In this document: positions 18,893-26,338 of the stretch, in pieces
Numbering within the stretch: the first letter of the stretch is position 1
Layout: each line of letters begins with the position of its first letter
Source of the DNA: an uncultured Granulosicoccaceae bacterium
GTDB taxonomy: Bacteria; Pseudomonadota; Gammaproteobacteria; Granulosicoccales; Granulosicoccaceae
Direction: 5' to 3'
DNA: 64,000 nucleotides
Assembly (NCBI GenBank): GCA_938035945.1
Contig: CALHOU010000030.1
Span: 1-64,000, forward strand
Notes under the pieces: model-generated
Database searches by the model: none
What the model was told of the DNA's origin: nothing
The model's input: only the letters and a program-made list of their open reading frames with translations
Program-made: the position numbers and the translations under genes

Positions 18893-19740
18893 GAACCTCC
18901 TATGATGTATTGGATCTGTGGTTTTAGCGGTTTTTTGGCTACGACACGTTTTGGCGTAGCTTTCATTGGTTTACTAAGTAACGGCTCAGGAAGATTCAAA
19001 ACCTGCGCTATAGTCATGGGTTGTTCGTTAAGTTGAGACTCATCATCTGGATTTCTCAGCATCGCCGTAATGGTGCCGAATTGCTGTGACAAGGTAATTT
19101 TCTTAGCTTGCTCAGGTGAGGCCTGTATCGTTATCGTTGAAAACGCGCGCTTTCCTGAATTTTGCTTATCAACAAAAGTTTGCACACCTGTTGCAATGAC
19201 ATTCAGATTTTGAATAAGAGGCAATATTTGCTTTTCGTCTCTGTCTCCATAGGTGAGAAGTAGGTCTATCTTGTCTTTAGGTTGAAGGAAGCCGGATAAG
19301 GAATTTACTTCATCAACGCGGATAGTCATGGCACGTAAACCGGTGGGCACTTTGCCCGAAAACGTGGGTGTTTGCCCACCTTCTAAATGAGCCCATAACA
19401 TCGGCTTTCCACGATCGATTGCAAACTCGACTCGCTGCCCAACAGCCGCTTCAAATGTAGAACCGGTTATGGAATTTGAATCTATGTATTGAATTGGAAT
19501 TTCCCGAAGTGTTAAGTCTGCTTGAGCCACCAATTCTCCGCGATTCAATTTACGCGCTGGAACTACCACTTCGACCATTTCTTCTGACTTTTCTAAAGAA
19601 GCTTTATACGCAGTTATTTCATCCTCTATGTATCGCTTCGAAAAGAAAACACCGATGACTCCGAGCGTAAGGGAAAATAAAAACATCACGACGTTTTTCG
19701 ATGGTCTTTTCATCGAATTATTGTTTGATCTAAGTTTCAT
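18889..19740 (-). CDS. cpaB: CpaB/RcpC, SAF-domain Flp pilus assembly protein
   Basis: Periplasmic assembly factor that associates with the secretin. One N-terminal membrane helix (NVVMFLFSLTLGVIGVFFS), an SAF domain (VVVPARKLNRGELVAQADLTLREIP) and the CpaB C-terminal domain (AMTIRVDEVNSLSGFLQPKDKIDLLLTY...TITIQASPEQAKKITLSQQFGTITAMLRNPDD) are all visible. It lies directly before the secretin gene with an ATGA overlap. Confidence 0.9.
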   Translation of the reverse strand: MKLRSNNNSMKRPSKNVVMFLFSLTLGVIGVFFSKRYIEDEITAYKASLEKSEEMVEVVVPARKLNRGELVAQADLTLREIPIQYIDSNSITGSTFEAAVGQRVEFAIDRGKPMLWAHLEGGQTPTFSGKVPTGLRAMTIRVDEVNSLSGFLQPKDKIDLLLTYGDRDEKQILPLIQNLNVIATGVQTFVDKQNSGKRAFSTITIQASPEQAKKITLSQQFGTITAMLRNPDDESQLNEQPMTIAQVLNLPEPLLSKPMKATPKRVVAKKPLKPQIQYIIGGS

Positions 19741-19782
19741 TTATGTATCTCAAGTCCATTTGATTTTTTAATCTAAAACCAG

Positions 19783-19980
19783 CTAAGGCAATGCCAGCAA
19801 AGTAACAGTATGTGCCTGAAACTGTTTGATCGCGCTTATTGTCATGTCCACGATGGATTCATCAACACCGGGAATCGGTAGTAAGAGTGCAACGATCACC
19901 GATGCAGTGACAATCGTGTACTCCACAGTTACGTACCCATGCTGGACGAATCGCCTTAGCCTACACATCGCGTTTAACAT
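19783..19980 (-). CDS. small Flp-like/TadE-like pseudopilin
   Basis: A 65-residue protein with a short basic leader MLNAMCRLRRFVQHG followed by YVTVEYTIVTASVIVALLLPIPG. This fits the Tad prepilin rule G|xxxxEY plus a hydrophobic helix. It differs clearly from the main Flp pilin at 24262. The start is uncertain: ATG at 20010, 19980 or 19968 are all in frame and all overlap the upstream gene; none has a strong ribosome binding site, suggesting coupled translation. It may be a minor pilin or a pseudopilin. Confidence 0.6.
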   Translation of the reverse strand: MLNAMCRLRRFVQHGYVTVEYTIVTASVIVALLLPIPGVDESIVDMTISAIKQFQAHTVTLLALP

Positions 19981-20647
19981 GATTAATAAAAATAACTGAT
20001 TCGTCCTCATTGAGCGTTTGAATAACTAACTCAATTTTCTTCTTATTATTATTGAGTACTAAAACGAAACTGTTTTGATAGACATCATCCAGCACCGTAG
20101 ACCATCCTTTTCGACTTAGTAAATCTCGATAGATTCTCGATACCTGACGGGGTGACTGCTGCGAAATTAATGTCAAAGTAGTCGCCTCAGAGCCATGTTC
20201 TGAGATATGTGAGGACGCGTATGTTTTAGTATCGTCGGGTAGAGGGATATCGAGTTCAGCAGCAGCATGGCTTTGATTCAAATAAGCGATTGACAAAAAT
20301 CCGATGGAGCCGCCGATACTATTCTCCTTTAGCTGAAGCACCGTGTTCTCATATTCACGAAGTCTACTGATTAGTCGCCAATCACCTAGCTCATTTTCGA
20401 CATACCCAGGCCTTACACCATCACGGTGCCAGCGTTCACGGAAGAAAGACAGAACATTGTCAACAGCATCATCTGAGTGAAATGATTTAATGCTTAACAA
20501 CATCCCATTTTGGTTTAGCTTGTTTGCAACCCATGCGGTACTTGCGTTAGATGGAAGTTCCACAGCAAATGTTTGCGCAAACGCCTCAGAATGGCAACAT
20601 GAGAGCATGAAAAGAAATAACCCTGAATAATATTTTTTCACTAGCAA
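19961..20647 (-). CDS. exported protein of unknown function in the Tad operon
   Basis: Not recognised. A signal peptide (SGLFLFMLSCCHSEAFAQT) is followed by about 200 residues of mixed alpha/beta character. Motifs such as DNVLSFFRERWHRDG, LGDWRLISRLREYENTVLQLKEN, RQVSRIYRDLLSRKGWSTVLDD and KKIELVIQTLNEDESVIFINHV suggest two similar alpha-beta halves. It would be periplasmic or outer-membrane facing. Its ends overlap the TadE/F-like gene by 7 nt and the small pilin gene by 20 nt, so it is almost certainly co-translated with them and probably a machine component. Confidence 0.7.
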   Translation of the reverse strand: MLVKKYYSGLFLFMLSCCHSEAFAQTFAVELPSNASTAWVANKLNQNGMLLSIKSFHSDDAVDNVLSFFRERWHRDGVRPGYVENELGDWRLISRLREYENTVLQLKENSIGGSIGFLSIAYLNQSHAAAELDIPLPDDTKTYASSHISEHGSEATTLTLISQQSPRQVSRIYRDLLSRKGWSTVLDDVYQNSFVLVLNNNKKKIELVIQTLNEDESVIFINHVKRDV

Positions 20648-21615
20648 TCGTCTCCTTCGATAGCCTGGTATTTTGGTAAAGCGCGCATATCCTTAGATGG
20701 ACGCACGCCCAATTTGACACAACCAAATGCGGCTTCTAAATGCTTCAAGTCCTTCAGCATTGGAATCACTTTAATTTTTGATATGAGCTTACCAACTGTG
20801 TGCAAGCGGTTACTTGGTACAAAGCCATGCACCCTATCGCGCATGGTTTGTGGATTTGCTACAGACCAGCCGTCAACCAGTATGCTTGTTGACTCATGAA
20901 CACAACCCGCACCACCCTGACGACAATTGTTCCCGGCAAACTTGAATAATCGGTTGTTCTCCACTTTCACTTCAACCTGAGACCTCATAAGCCCGTTAAC
21001 ATAAGGGTTGGCGTTATCCCAACCATCCTTACTTAGAAACCGGCCCAATCCGCCCACCACTTTTCCAATTTTGTCGAAGACCTTTGGTTTTTCTGGATTT
21101 GAAATGGCTGTACTTGGCAGTCCATTCGAGAATTGAGCAGATTCAGGCAGTGTCTTATCGGCGATATAGGAAAATACATTCTGTACATCGGCTGTCACTC
21201 GCGCTCTCTGATGAAGTGGTATACGGTTTTGAACTAGCGGTGAAACAGCTGAATCGCCATCTATAGTTCCATAATGCCGTGTGTTGCGCTCTAATGGACC
21301 CCATAATAGGTTGGTGCCTAGTACTTCGTCCGCTGGCTCATGAGTTCGAATGGGCGCAGATTGATTTTTGAAAAACCTCGATTCCACGCGATTGGTGACG
21401 TAGACACTATTGGGTTGTACCGTTTTTTCCCACGCAAGGTATCGGCTAGCCTGCATTGTTGTTTGATTCAGATCTACCAATGTACCTACCATCGGTATAC
21501 CGGTCATGAAAAGTAATAGTCCAGCCGATAGAGCTATAGTCTCAACCAGTGCTCCGCCAGTTTCGTAGGTTATGGAACGAGGTGCTGGCTCACTGTTCGC
21601 CTTTTTCGCTAGCAT
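20641..21615 (-). CDS. TadE/TadF-like pseudopilin, long form
   Basis: The N-terminal ETGGALVETIALSAGLLLFMTGIPMVGTLVDLNQTTMQASRYLAWEKTV has the prepilin-like GG|ALVE site and a single helix, then a conserved-looking RYLAWE segment that replaces the usual AAR motif. The 270-residue remainder is extracytoplasmic with four or more cysteines (NNCRQGGAGC, GCVKLG, GDDC) that could form disulphides. It overlaps the TadG-like gene by 7 nt. Family assignment rests on the N-terminus only. Confidence 0.6.
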   Translation of the reverse strand: MLAKKANSEPAPRSITYETGGALVETIALSAGLLLFMTGIPMVGTLVDLNQTTMQASRYLAWEKTVQPNSVYVTNRVESRFFKNQSAPIRTHEPADEVLGTNLLWGPLERNTRHYGTIDGDSAVSPLVQNRIPLHQRARVTADVQNVFSYIADKTLPESAQFSNGLPSTAISNPEKPKVFDKIGKVVGGLGRFLSKDGWDNANPYVNGLMRSQVEVKVENNRLFKFAGNNCRQGGAGCVHESTSILVDGWSVANPQTMRDRVHGFVPSNRLHTVGKLISKIKVIPMLKDLKHLEAAFGCVKLGVRPSKDMRALPKYQAIEGDDC

Positions 21616-24200
21616 GATTCAGGCTTCTCTGTGTAGCTCTGGTCGGTTTCAGAATTAAGTTCCTCGTTGGCATTGGCAAGAAACAAGCTCTGTGCAATGG
21701 TTGCTACGTTTCCATCTATCTCCAGACTTGTTGTATCACCCAGAATCTCCATCACCGCCTGTAAGGCAAACTCATAATCCAATCTATAGTCTGAAAACTG
21801 AGTAATTGTCTTTGTGTGCCTATCTGAAATCTCCATCATTAGCCGAGTGAGGTCCCCCACTCGATCGGAGTAAAGATTATTGAGAGCCAATAGTGCCTGG
21901 TTCAGATCTACCATCACTTCATCTCTGAACCCATCTTGGTCTAAATAGGTCTCGTCATTGTAAGTTCGAGGTGACCAAGGCGCGTTCAGTAACTGTCTAA
22001 GTCTTTCTATCTCTTCTTTTAGCGCGTGTTTTTTAGCTACCGCTAATTGTGTGACTCTCACCATTTCGCTATAAAATTCTACCGCGATGTCGTGATTCAC
22101 CTTTTCTAATTGTTGTTGCAATTGTTCCACTTCAAGCTCTGCTGCGCGTATTGCTGTATACACAGAGCATTCATCATCAAGATCAATCGCAATATCAGTG
22201 GGATGCACAGGTTCTATTGTTGTGCTCAAGATTCCCTCTACAGTTTCATTAGCAATATGCTCAATAAGCGCATCGTTATCGCCGAGCCCAGAGTTATTTT
22301 CAATTGCAGAGACCAATAGATTCTTCAATATCGTCTCTACTGCGGTTCTCAATCTCTCTTCAAGTGCATCACGTATGTCTTTTTCGATCTTTTCGACGGC
22401 ACCGTTTACCGAATCGGTTAACTGATTCCGCAAACTTTCTAGGCCATTAATCGACACCAGCTCGCCGTATATTCCACTGATACCGGCGGATATCTGATCA
22501 AACTCAGCAGCATCGAATTCAAAACCGGCAGCATGCACTATTGATTGCACGAGATCCTGCTCATTTAAATCCTCGTAGATCAGGTCATCTACAATCGAAC
22601 CCACTTGCAAATTAATTTGACTCCTGATTCGATCTAACCGAGTTCGATAATCATGAAATTCTGGACTAGATTCTTCTAGAGACTGTAGGTGACTTTCCAT
22701 GTTAACCAAAAGCCGGTTTACACCTTTTGATTGCTCCTGATAATCAGTAACAGGCGTGGCCGGTAGATTGGTGTAGTTTGGTAGTTGAACAATCTTTGAT
22801 TGGGTAAAATGACTTCGATCGGTTAGAGTATCGCCATGCAGCGCATAAGCTGCTAGTCTCGTTGCGATTGAGTTTTTAGCAAGGCGAACGTCCCAGAATG
22901 GGCTGTAACCATCTGCATACTCTTCACTGTTGTCGCATGACACATAAACACACGGCCTTTCAAAGAATAGTTCGGCTGAACTGACAGAGGAGATAATATT
23001 CCCAGGGCTGTCTATGCTATTTGTCAGATTGGTTTTGCTATTGATATTTTCCGCACTGACTAAGGCACTCGGGTCAACGGTGATTTCTATATTCAGTTTC
23101 AGCGTAGGGGGTTCATCACTTTCACGCCAATCTGCGCTCAGCGCTCGGTAAGCGTGTAAGCCGGTATAGCCATTAAGCTGTCGACCGTCATGTGTGCTGA
23201 GAATAGGTGTTCTCTGTTTCCGCCTCTTTGCCAGCGTATGCCGATTCCCATGAAAGCGATGTTCTTCACCCATCGTTGAATCGAAAGTGTCCTCGTTGTT
23301 AGCCATCGAAGACCCGCCGGCAACCGGAAGCTCATCCAGTTTCTTGCCTCTCCATGTGAATCTTACAGCGCGGATTGAGTGTGCATCGTTAGCCTGCCAT
23401 TCCCAACTATCCCCCGTCTCATTCCCTAGCAATACAGTGGTGCCGTCTTTTTCCAATCGCACCCAATTCAGAGGCGTGACTGGAATGAAGAAATTGAAAA
23501 ACCTCCATTTTCTTTCCAACGAGAATCTATCCATAGACTCACGAATCATATGAGCACGTTCGTGTATTGCTAATTTACTTTCGTGATCGAAGCTCTGAGT
23601 TAAGTCACCCCAAGCTTCCAGGTTGCGCGCTGAGTTCATGATGGAGAATGCGCTATCCCAACTCATACCCTGGTTACGCACATCGTTGCTTGCAACAACA
23701 CTATTAACAACATCTGGTGTTGCTAAAAATGTTGCCATGTACATACTCTCTTGAGCGACGCTGATCCCTGCGTTGATTGAATTAACAACTGTCAGCATGC
23801 CTTGTGAAATAGGCGTTAGAAATGAATCTACCGTTGAAGAAACACTGTTGATTAGGCCTGTAATTGCCCCAATATAGGGCACTTTACCTAATATCGCGTG
23901 CAGATTATCACCTGTTAAATTAAGATACCCGGCCCAAGAATTTAAGCTCACCGCTTGCGCTATCGCAACCTCATTTGCCACCATCGCACGATTTGTATAG
24001 GCGGTGAAATTCATCGCACGTGCTTGCCACAGTAAACCACTGTAAGCGGCAGAATCCGCTGTATTAACAACTCTTGTTTTGATGGCTACAGATTGACTCG
24101 TATTAAAAAATGAAAAGGACAATACGCCTAAGATAAAAAACAGCGCTATGCCAACGGGTAGCGCTTGACCAAATTGTGTATGAAGTTTGTTGAATTTCAT
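21609..24200 (-). CDS. tadG: very large TadG-like Flp pilus protein
   Basis: The N-terminus GQALPVGIALFFILGVLSFSFFNTSQSVAIKTRVVNTADSAAYSGLLWQARAMNFTAYTNRAMVANE is the TadG_N type: one membrane helix followed by the NTADSAAYS motif. At 863 aa it is larger than usual TadG proteins (about 400-650 aa). The middle (about 380-640) includes long predicted helices, and around 690-790 the sequence is strongly coiled-coil-like (ELEVEQLQQQLEKVNHDIAVEFYSEM). I see no von Willebrand A domain MIDAS motif, which many TadG proteins have. It lies between the pilin gene and the TadE/F-like gene. Confidence 0.72.
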   Translation of the reverse strand: MKFNKLHTQFGQALPVGIALFFILGVLSFSFFNTSQSVAIKTRVVNTADSAAYSGLLWQARAMNFTAYTNRAMVANEVAIAQAVSLNSWAGYLNLTGDNLHAILGKVPYIGAITGLINSVSSTVDSFLTPISQGMLTVVNSINAGISVAQESMYMATFLATPDVVNSVVASNDVRNQGMSWDSAFSIMNSARNLEAWGDLTQSFDHESKLAIHERAHMIRESMDRFSLERKWRFFNFFIPVTPLNWVRLEKDGTTVLLGNETGDSWEWQANDAHSIRAVRFTWRGKKLDELPVAGGSSMANNEDTFDSTMGEEHRFHGNRHTLAKRRKQRTPILSTHDGRQLNGYTGLHAYRALSADWRESDEPPTLKLNIEITVDPSALVSAENINSKTNLTNSIDSPGNIISSVSSAELFFERPCVYVSCDNSEEYADGYSPFWDVRLAKNSIATRLAAYALHGDTLTDRSHFTQSKIVQLPNYTNLPATPVTDYQEQSKGVNRLLVNMESHLQSLEESSPEFHDYRTRLDRIRSQINLQVGSIVDDLIYEDLNEQDLVQSIVHAAGFEFDAAEFDQISAGISGIYGELVSINGLESLRNQLTDSVNGAVEKIEKDIRDALEERLRTAVETILKNLLVSAIENNSGLGDNDALIEHIANETVEGILSTTIEPVHPTDIAIDLDDECSVYTAIRAAELEVEQLQQQLEKVNHDIAVEFYSEMVRVTQLAVAKKHALKEEIERLRQLLNAPWSPRTYNDETYLDQDGFRDEVMVDLNQALLALNNLYSDRVGDLTRLMMEISDRHTKTITQFSDYRLDYEFALQAVMEILGDTTSLEIDGNVATIAQSLFLANANEELNSETDQSYTEKPESC

Positions 24201-24261
24201 GTAAGGTCCCTTTACCTGAGATTCCCGGCTGGTTATTAGCCGGGAAAAGGATTAACAAAAC

Positions 24262-24507
24262 TTAGTCGTCAAAATTTTGCAAATCGCCTTGCGCTGGCGA
24301 GTGGTAGGTTACTGTCGCGTTCTGTGCATCACCTAAAAGTGCACCACTTAGATTGACGAACTGAGCCTGGATGGCTTCACCGAACGCACTCACAGCACCG
24401 ACACACGTTATGGCTATGAGCGCAACAACAATAATGTACTCCGTCATACCCTGGCCTCTAATTCGACGTTTTCCATGAGCAGTGGAAATGTTTAAGTGTT
24501 GATACAT
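24262..24507 (-). CDS. flp: Flp major pilin
   Basis: Structural subunit of the Tad pilus. The real start is ATG 24507 (MYQHLNISTAHGKRRIRGQG), with AAGGAG about 9 nt upstream; the track's longer frame reads through the leader region. The prepilin cleavage site is GQG|MTEYIIVVALIAITCVGAVSAFGEAIQAQF, the exact G-x4-EY pattern cut by TadV-type peptidases. At 81 aa it has a longer polar C-terminal tail (NATVTYHSPAQGDLQNFDD) than short Flp pilins. It is separated by 61 nt from tadG, which may let the pilin be made in excess. Confidence 0.88.
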   Translation of the reverse strand: MYQHLNISTAHGKRRIRGQGMTEYIIVVALIAITCVGAVSAFGEAIQAQFVNLSGALLGDAQNATVTYHSPAQGDLQNFDD

Positions 24508-24548
24508 GCTACTTATCTCCTTGATTAAGTTATTTGAATGGCACATGC

Positions 24549-24564
24549 AGGGTGACATCACCCT
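24549..24564. promoter_or_regulatory. perfect inverted repeat in the flp leader
   Basis: AGGGTGA-ca-TCACCCT, a perfect 7-bp inverted repeat with a 2-nt centre, about 42-57 nt upstream of the flp start codon. The spacing suits a dimeric regulator operator better than an RNA hairpin, because a 2-nt loop would be strained. No regulator for it can be named. Confidence 0.4.
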
Positions 24565-24653
24565 ATTCTCTTCATACAAAATGCAGATTTTCCCTGTCTG
24601 CAAGCAGGATTTCGCCCGAACGGCAGAACATTGGTAACGGGTTGGGCGCAATT

Positions 24654-25388
24654 TCATTCTTCCTTGTTTGCAAATTGACTCAGACTCGGAACCCCGCTAC
24701 TAAATTCATATAACGAAGTCTCAGTTAGATTTGCTTTGGGTAAAAACACCTGTTCATCGAACGCTTGAGTGGTAATGTTTATTAGTTCGTCAACTCTGGA
24801 TTGAGGATGCTCAATCCTAACCACAAGTCCTAATTTTTTGTCGAAGTATTGCGTGTTAATTCTTATATGAGAATCTTCATAGCAGTGCCACGACTCAACA
24901 ACTTTTCCTCGCCAGACTCTGGTACCGGCGTACTCTTTATTCCAACTAAAACATGGAGCAACACCCATGATGTTATTTTGAGCTGCTGGCCCGGCTAGTT
25001 GAGCAGCGCTATCCGGGTTAATTTTAGAGTATTCGACTAGATCAATACCGTGTTTAATTTTACGAGTTAAATCCATTAGCCAGATACGTTGAGCTTTGAA
25101 GTTCTTGATTAATTCAAACTCTCCATTGGTAACAAATATGCCGCCCGGGGATAAGCTAACCCAATACTCTATAATTTGATCTGAATCACTCAAATGTGTG
25201 CGTAGTACAGCTTTAATTGATGGAATCTCTTGAGAGTTTTCGATATTAATGCTGGGTAGCAAGGAAGCATTGACTTTATAGACCAGCGAGCATGAAACCA
25301 GCAGTGTCTGACACGTGGCCAGAAAAATTTTAGGCATTGAAACAACGGAAAGAAAAATAGGATTCATTATTTTAATTCGTTCGCTCAT
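24654..25388 (-). CDS. exported protein of unknown function upstream of flp
   Basis: Not recognised. An N-terminal hydrophobic segment (FLATCQTLLVSCSLVYKVNA) looks like a signal peptide or anchor. The mature part of about 200 aa has two cysteines (APCFSW, SWHCYED) and a beta-rich middle with WRGKVVESWHCYEDSHIRINTQYFDKKLGLVVRIEH, which recalls small periplasmic proteins that interact with a ligand through a beta sheet. It is the first gene in the direction of the Tad string, 146 nt before flp, and divergent from the 25512 gene across an AT-rich region. Confidence 0.6.
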   Translation of the reverse strand: MSERIKIMNPIFLSVVSMPKIFLATCQTLLVSCSLVYKVNASLLPSINIENSQEIPSIKAVLRTHLSDSDQIIEYWVSLSPGGIFVTNGEFELIKNFKAQRIWLMDLTRKIKHGIDLVEYSKINPDSAAQLAGPAAQNNIMGVAPCFSWNKEYAGTRVWRGKVVESWHCYEDSHIRINTQYFDKKLGLVVRIEHPQSRVDELINITTQAFDEQVFLPKANLTETSLYEFSSGVPSLSQFANKEE

Positions 25389-25511
25389 AAAATGTGATTC
25401 GCCATTAAGAGTAACGAGAGCCGAATAATATAAATATAGAAAAAACCCTATAAATTTAAATATTGTTTTACCTAATTTAAAACGGTATCGTACTAATTAT
25501 TGTTTTCTAAT

Positions 25512-26228
25512 ATGGACGTTAGAATTTTGTTTAAATTAATTCTGAATCAAACTGTACTCGCAACTGTGGCATCGATTTCCTGCTTGGCGCAGGCCGGTAC
25601 GACCGAACCAATCGCTACCAGCCAGAGTGCTATTCACGATTGCCTTGAACCTGAGACTGTTCAAGATGATTTTTGTAGAACAGTTGATCAAGAGAATGTG
25701 TTTGACTTTCAAACATCTCCAATCCTTCTCCATTCAGTACAGATAGACGTACGACCTGCAGACTGCAGAAGCTTTTTCGAAGACTATTTACACCCTCGAA
25801 GAGGGCTTAGAATTGAACGCGCGTTGGAGAACATTGATTACTACGACAGTTATAGAAGTACGGTGACTACATTTCCCGTTGTTGATTTTATCGATGGAGG
25901 AGAAATTCGGGTCGTTAAGACCAGAGATCTGAGCGCTGATATGTTTAATAACCCGAATAACCCTGACGCTCTTTACGATCAAATACTAAATGATGCAGAA
26001 TCTGTACGAACCGATCTTTTGGACAAACTGGGCGAACGTAATATATTGACGGCTACCGTTAATGGTGTCACTACAACCATCAGCCGTGACGATTTTGATG
26101 CGATCACCATTGATATAATCATCCAGGCTGGTATGGCTAGCCTCGCTCAAATTGAGCAAATCCAACGGGCCAAATTAGAAATCGAGAAGCGATGGGGATT
26201 TAAACTGCAGATACTTGAAATACCATAA
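25512..26228 (+). CDS. exported protein of unknown function beside the Tad locus
   Basis: Not recognised. I prefer the ATG at 25512 (MDVRILFKLILNQTVLATVASISCLAQAG, a clear signal peptide ending AQAG) over the track's TTG. The mature protein contains three cysteines (HDCLEP, DDFCRT, ADCRSFF), a region rich in Arg and acidic residues, and a helical C-terminus (MASLAQIEQIQRAKLEIEKRWGFKLQILEIP). It is divergent from 24654 and shares its AT-rich promoter region. I see no ribosome binding site. Confidence 0.6.
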   Translation: MDVRILFKLILNQTVLATVASISCLAQAGTTEPIATSQSAIHDCLEPETVQDDFCRTVDQENVFDFQTSPILLHSVQIDVRPADCRSFFEDYLHPRRGLRIERALENIDYYDSYRSTVTTFPVVDFIDGGEIRVVKTRDLSADMFNNPNNPDALYDQILNDAESVRTDLLDKLGERNILTATVNGVTTTISRDDFDAITIDIIIQAGMASLAQIEQIQRAKLEIEKRWGFKLQILEIP

Positions 26229-26268
26229 AAAAATGCGGCAAGGAAACTATCCTTGTAACCCTGCCGCA
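26227..26268 (-). terminator. intrinsic terminator of the beta-helix lipoprotein transcript
   Basis: On the minus strand, TGCGGCAGGG...CCTTGCCGCA (7 pairs, one mismatch, two further pairs) is followed directly by seven T residues. It sits about 70 nt after the stop of the 26339-29305 gene. Part of the T-run overlaps the stop codon of the convergent 25512 gene. Confidence 0.8.
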
Positions 26269-26338
26269 CACTACATAGCAACAATTGCATTCCTTTGCAA
26301 AAATCCATGTTGCTAAACCTAACTCCTCCCTGAATAAC

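Noticed and set aside
24508-24657. Extended N-terminus of the Flp pilin in the track
   Set aside because: It would place 50 residues before the short prepilin leader; AAGGAG precedes ATG 24507.
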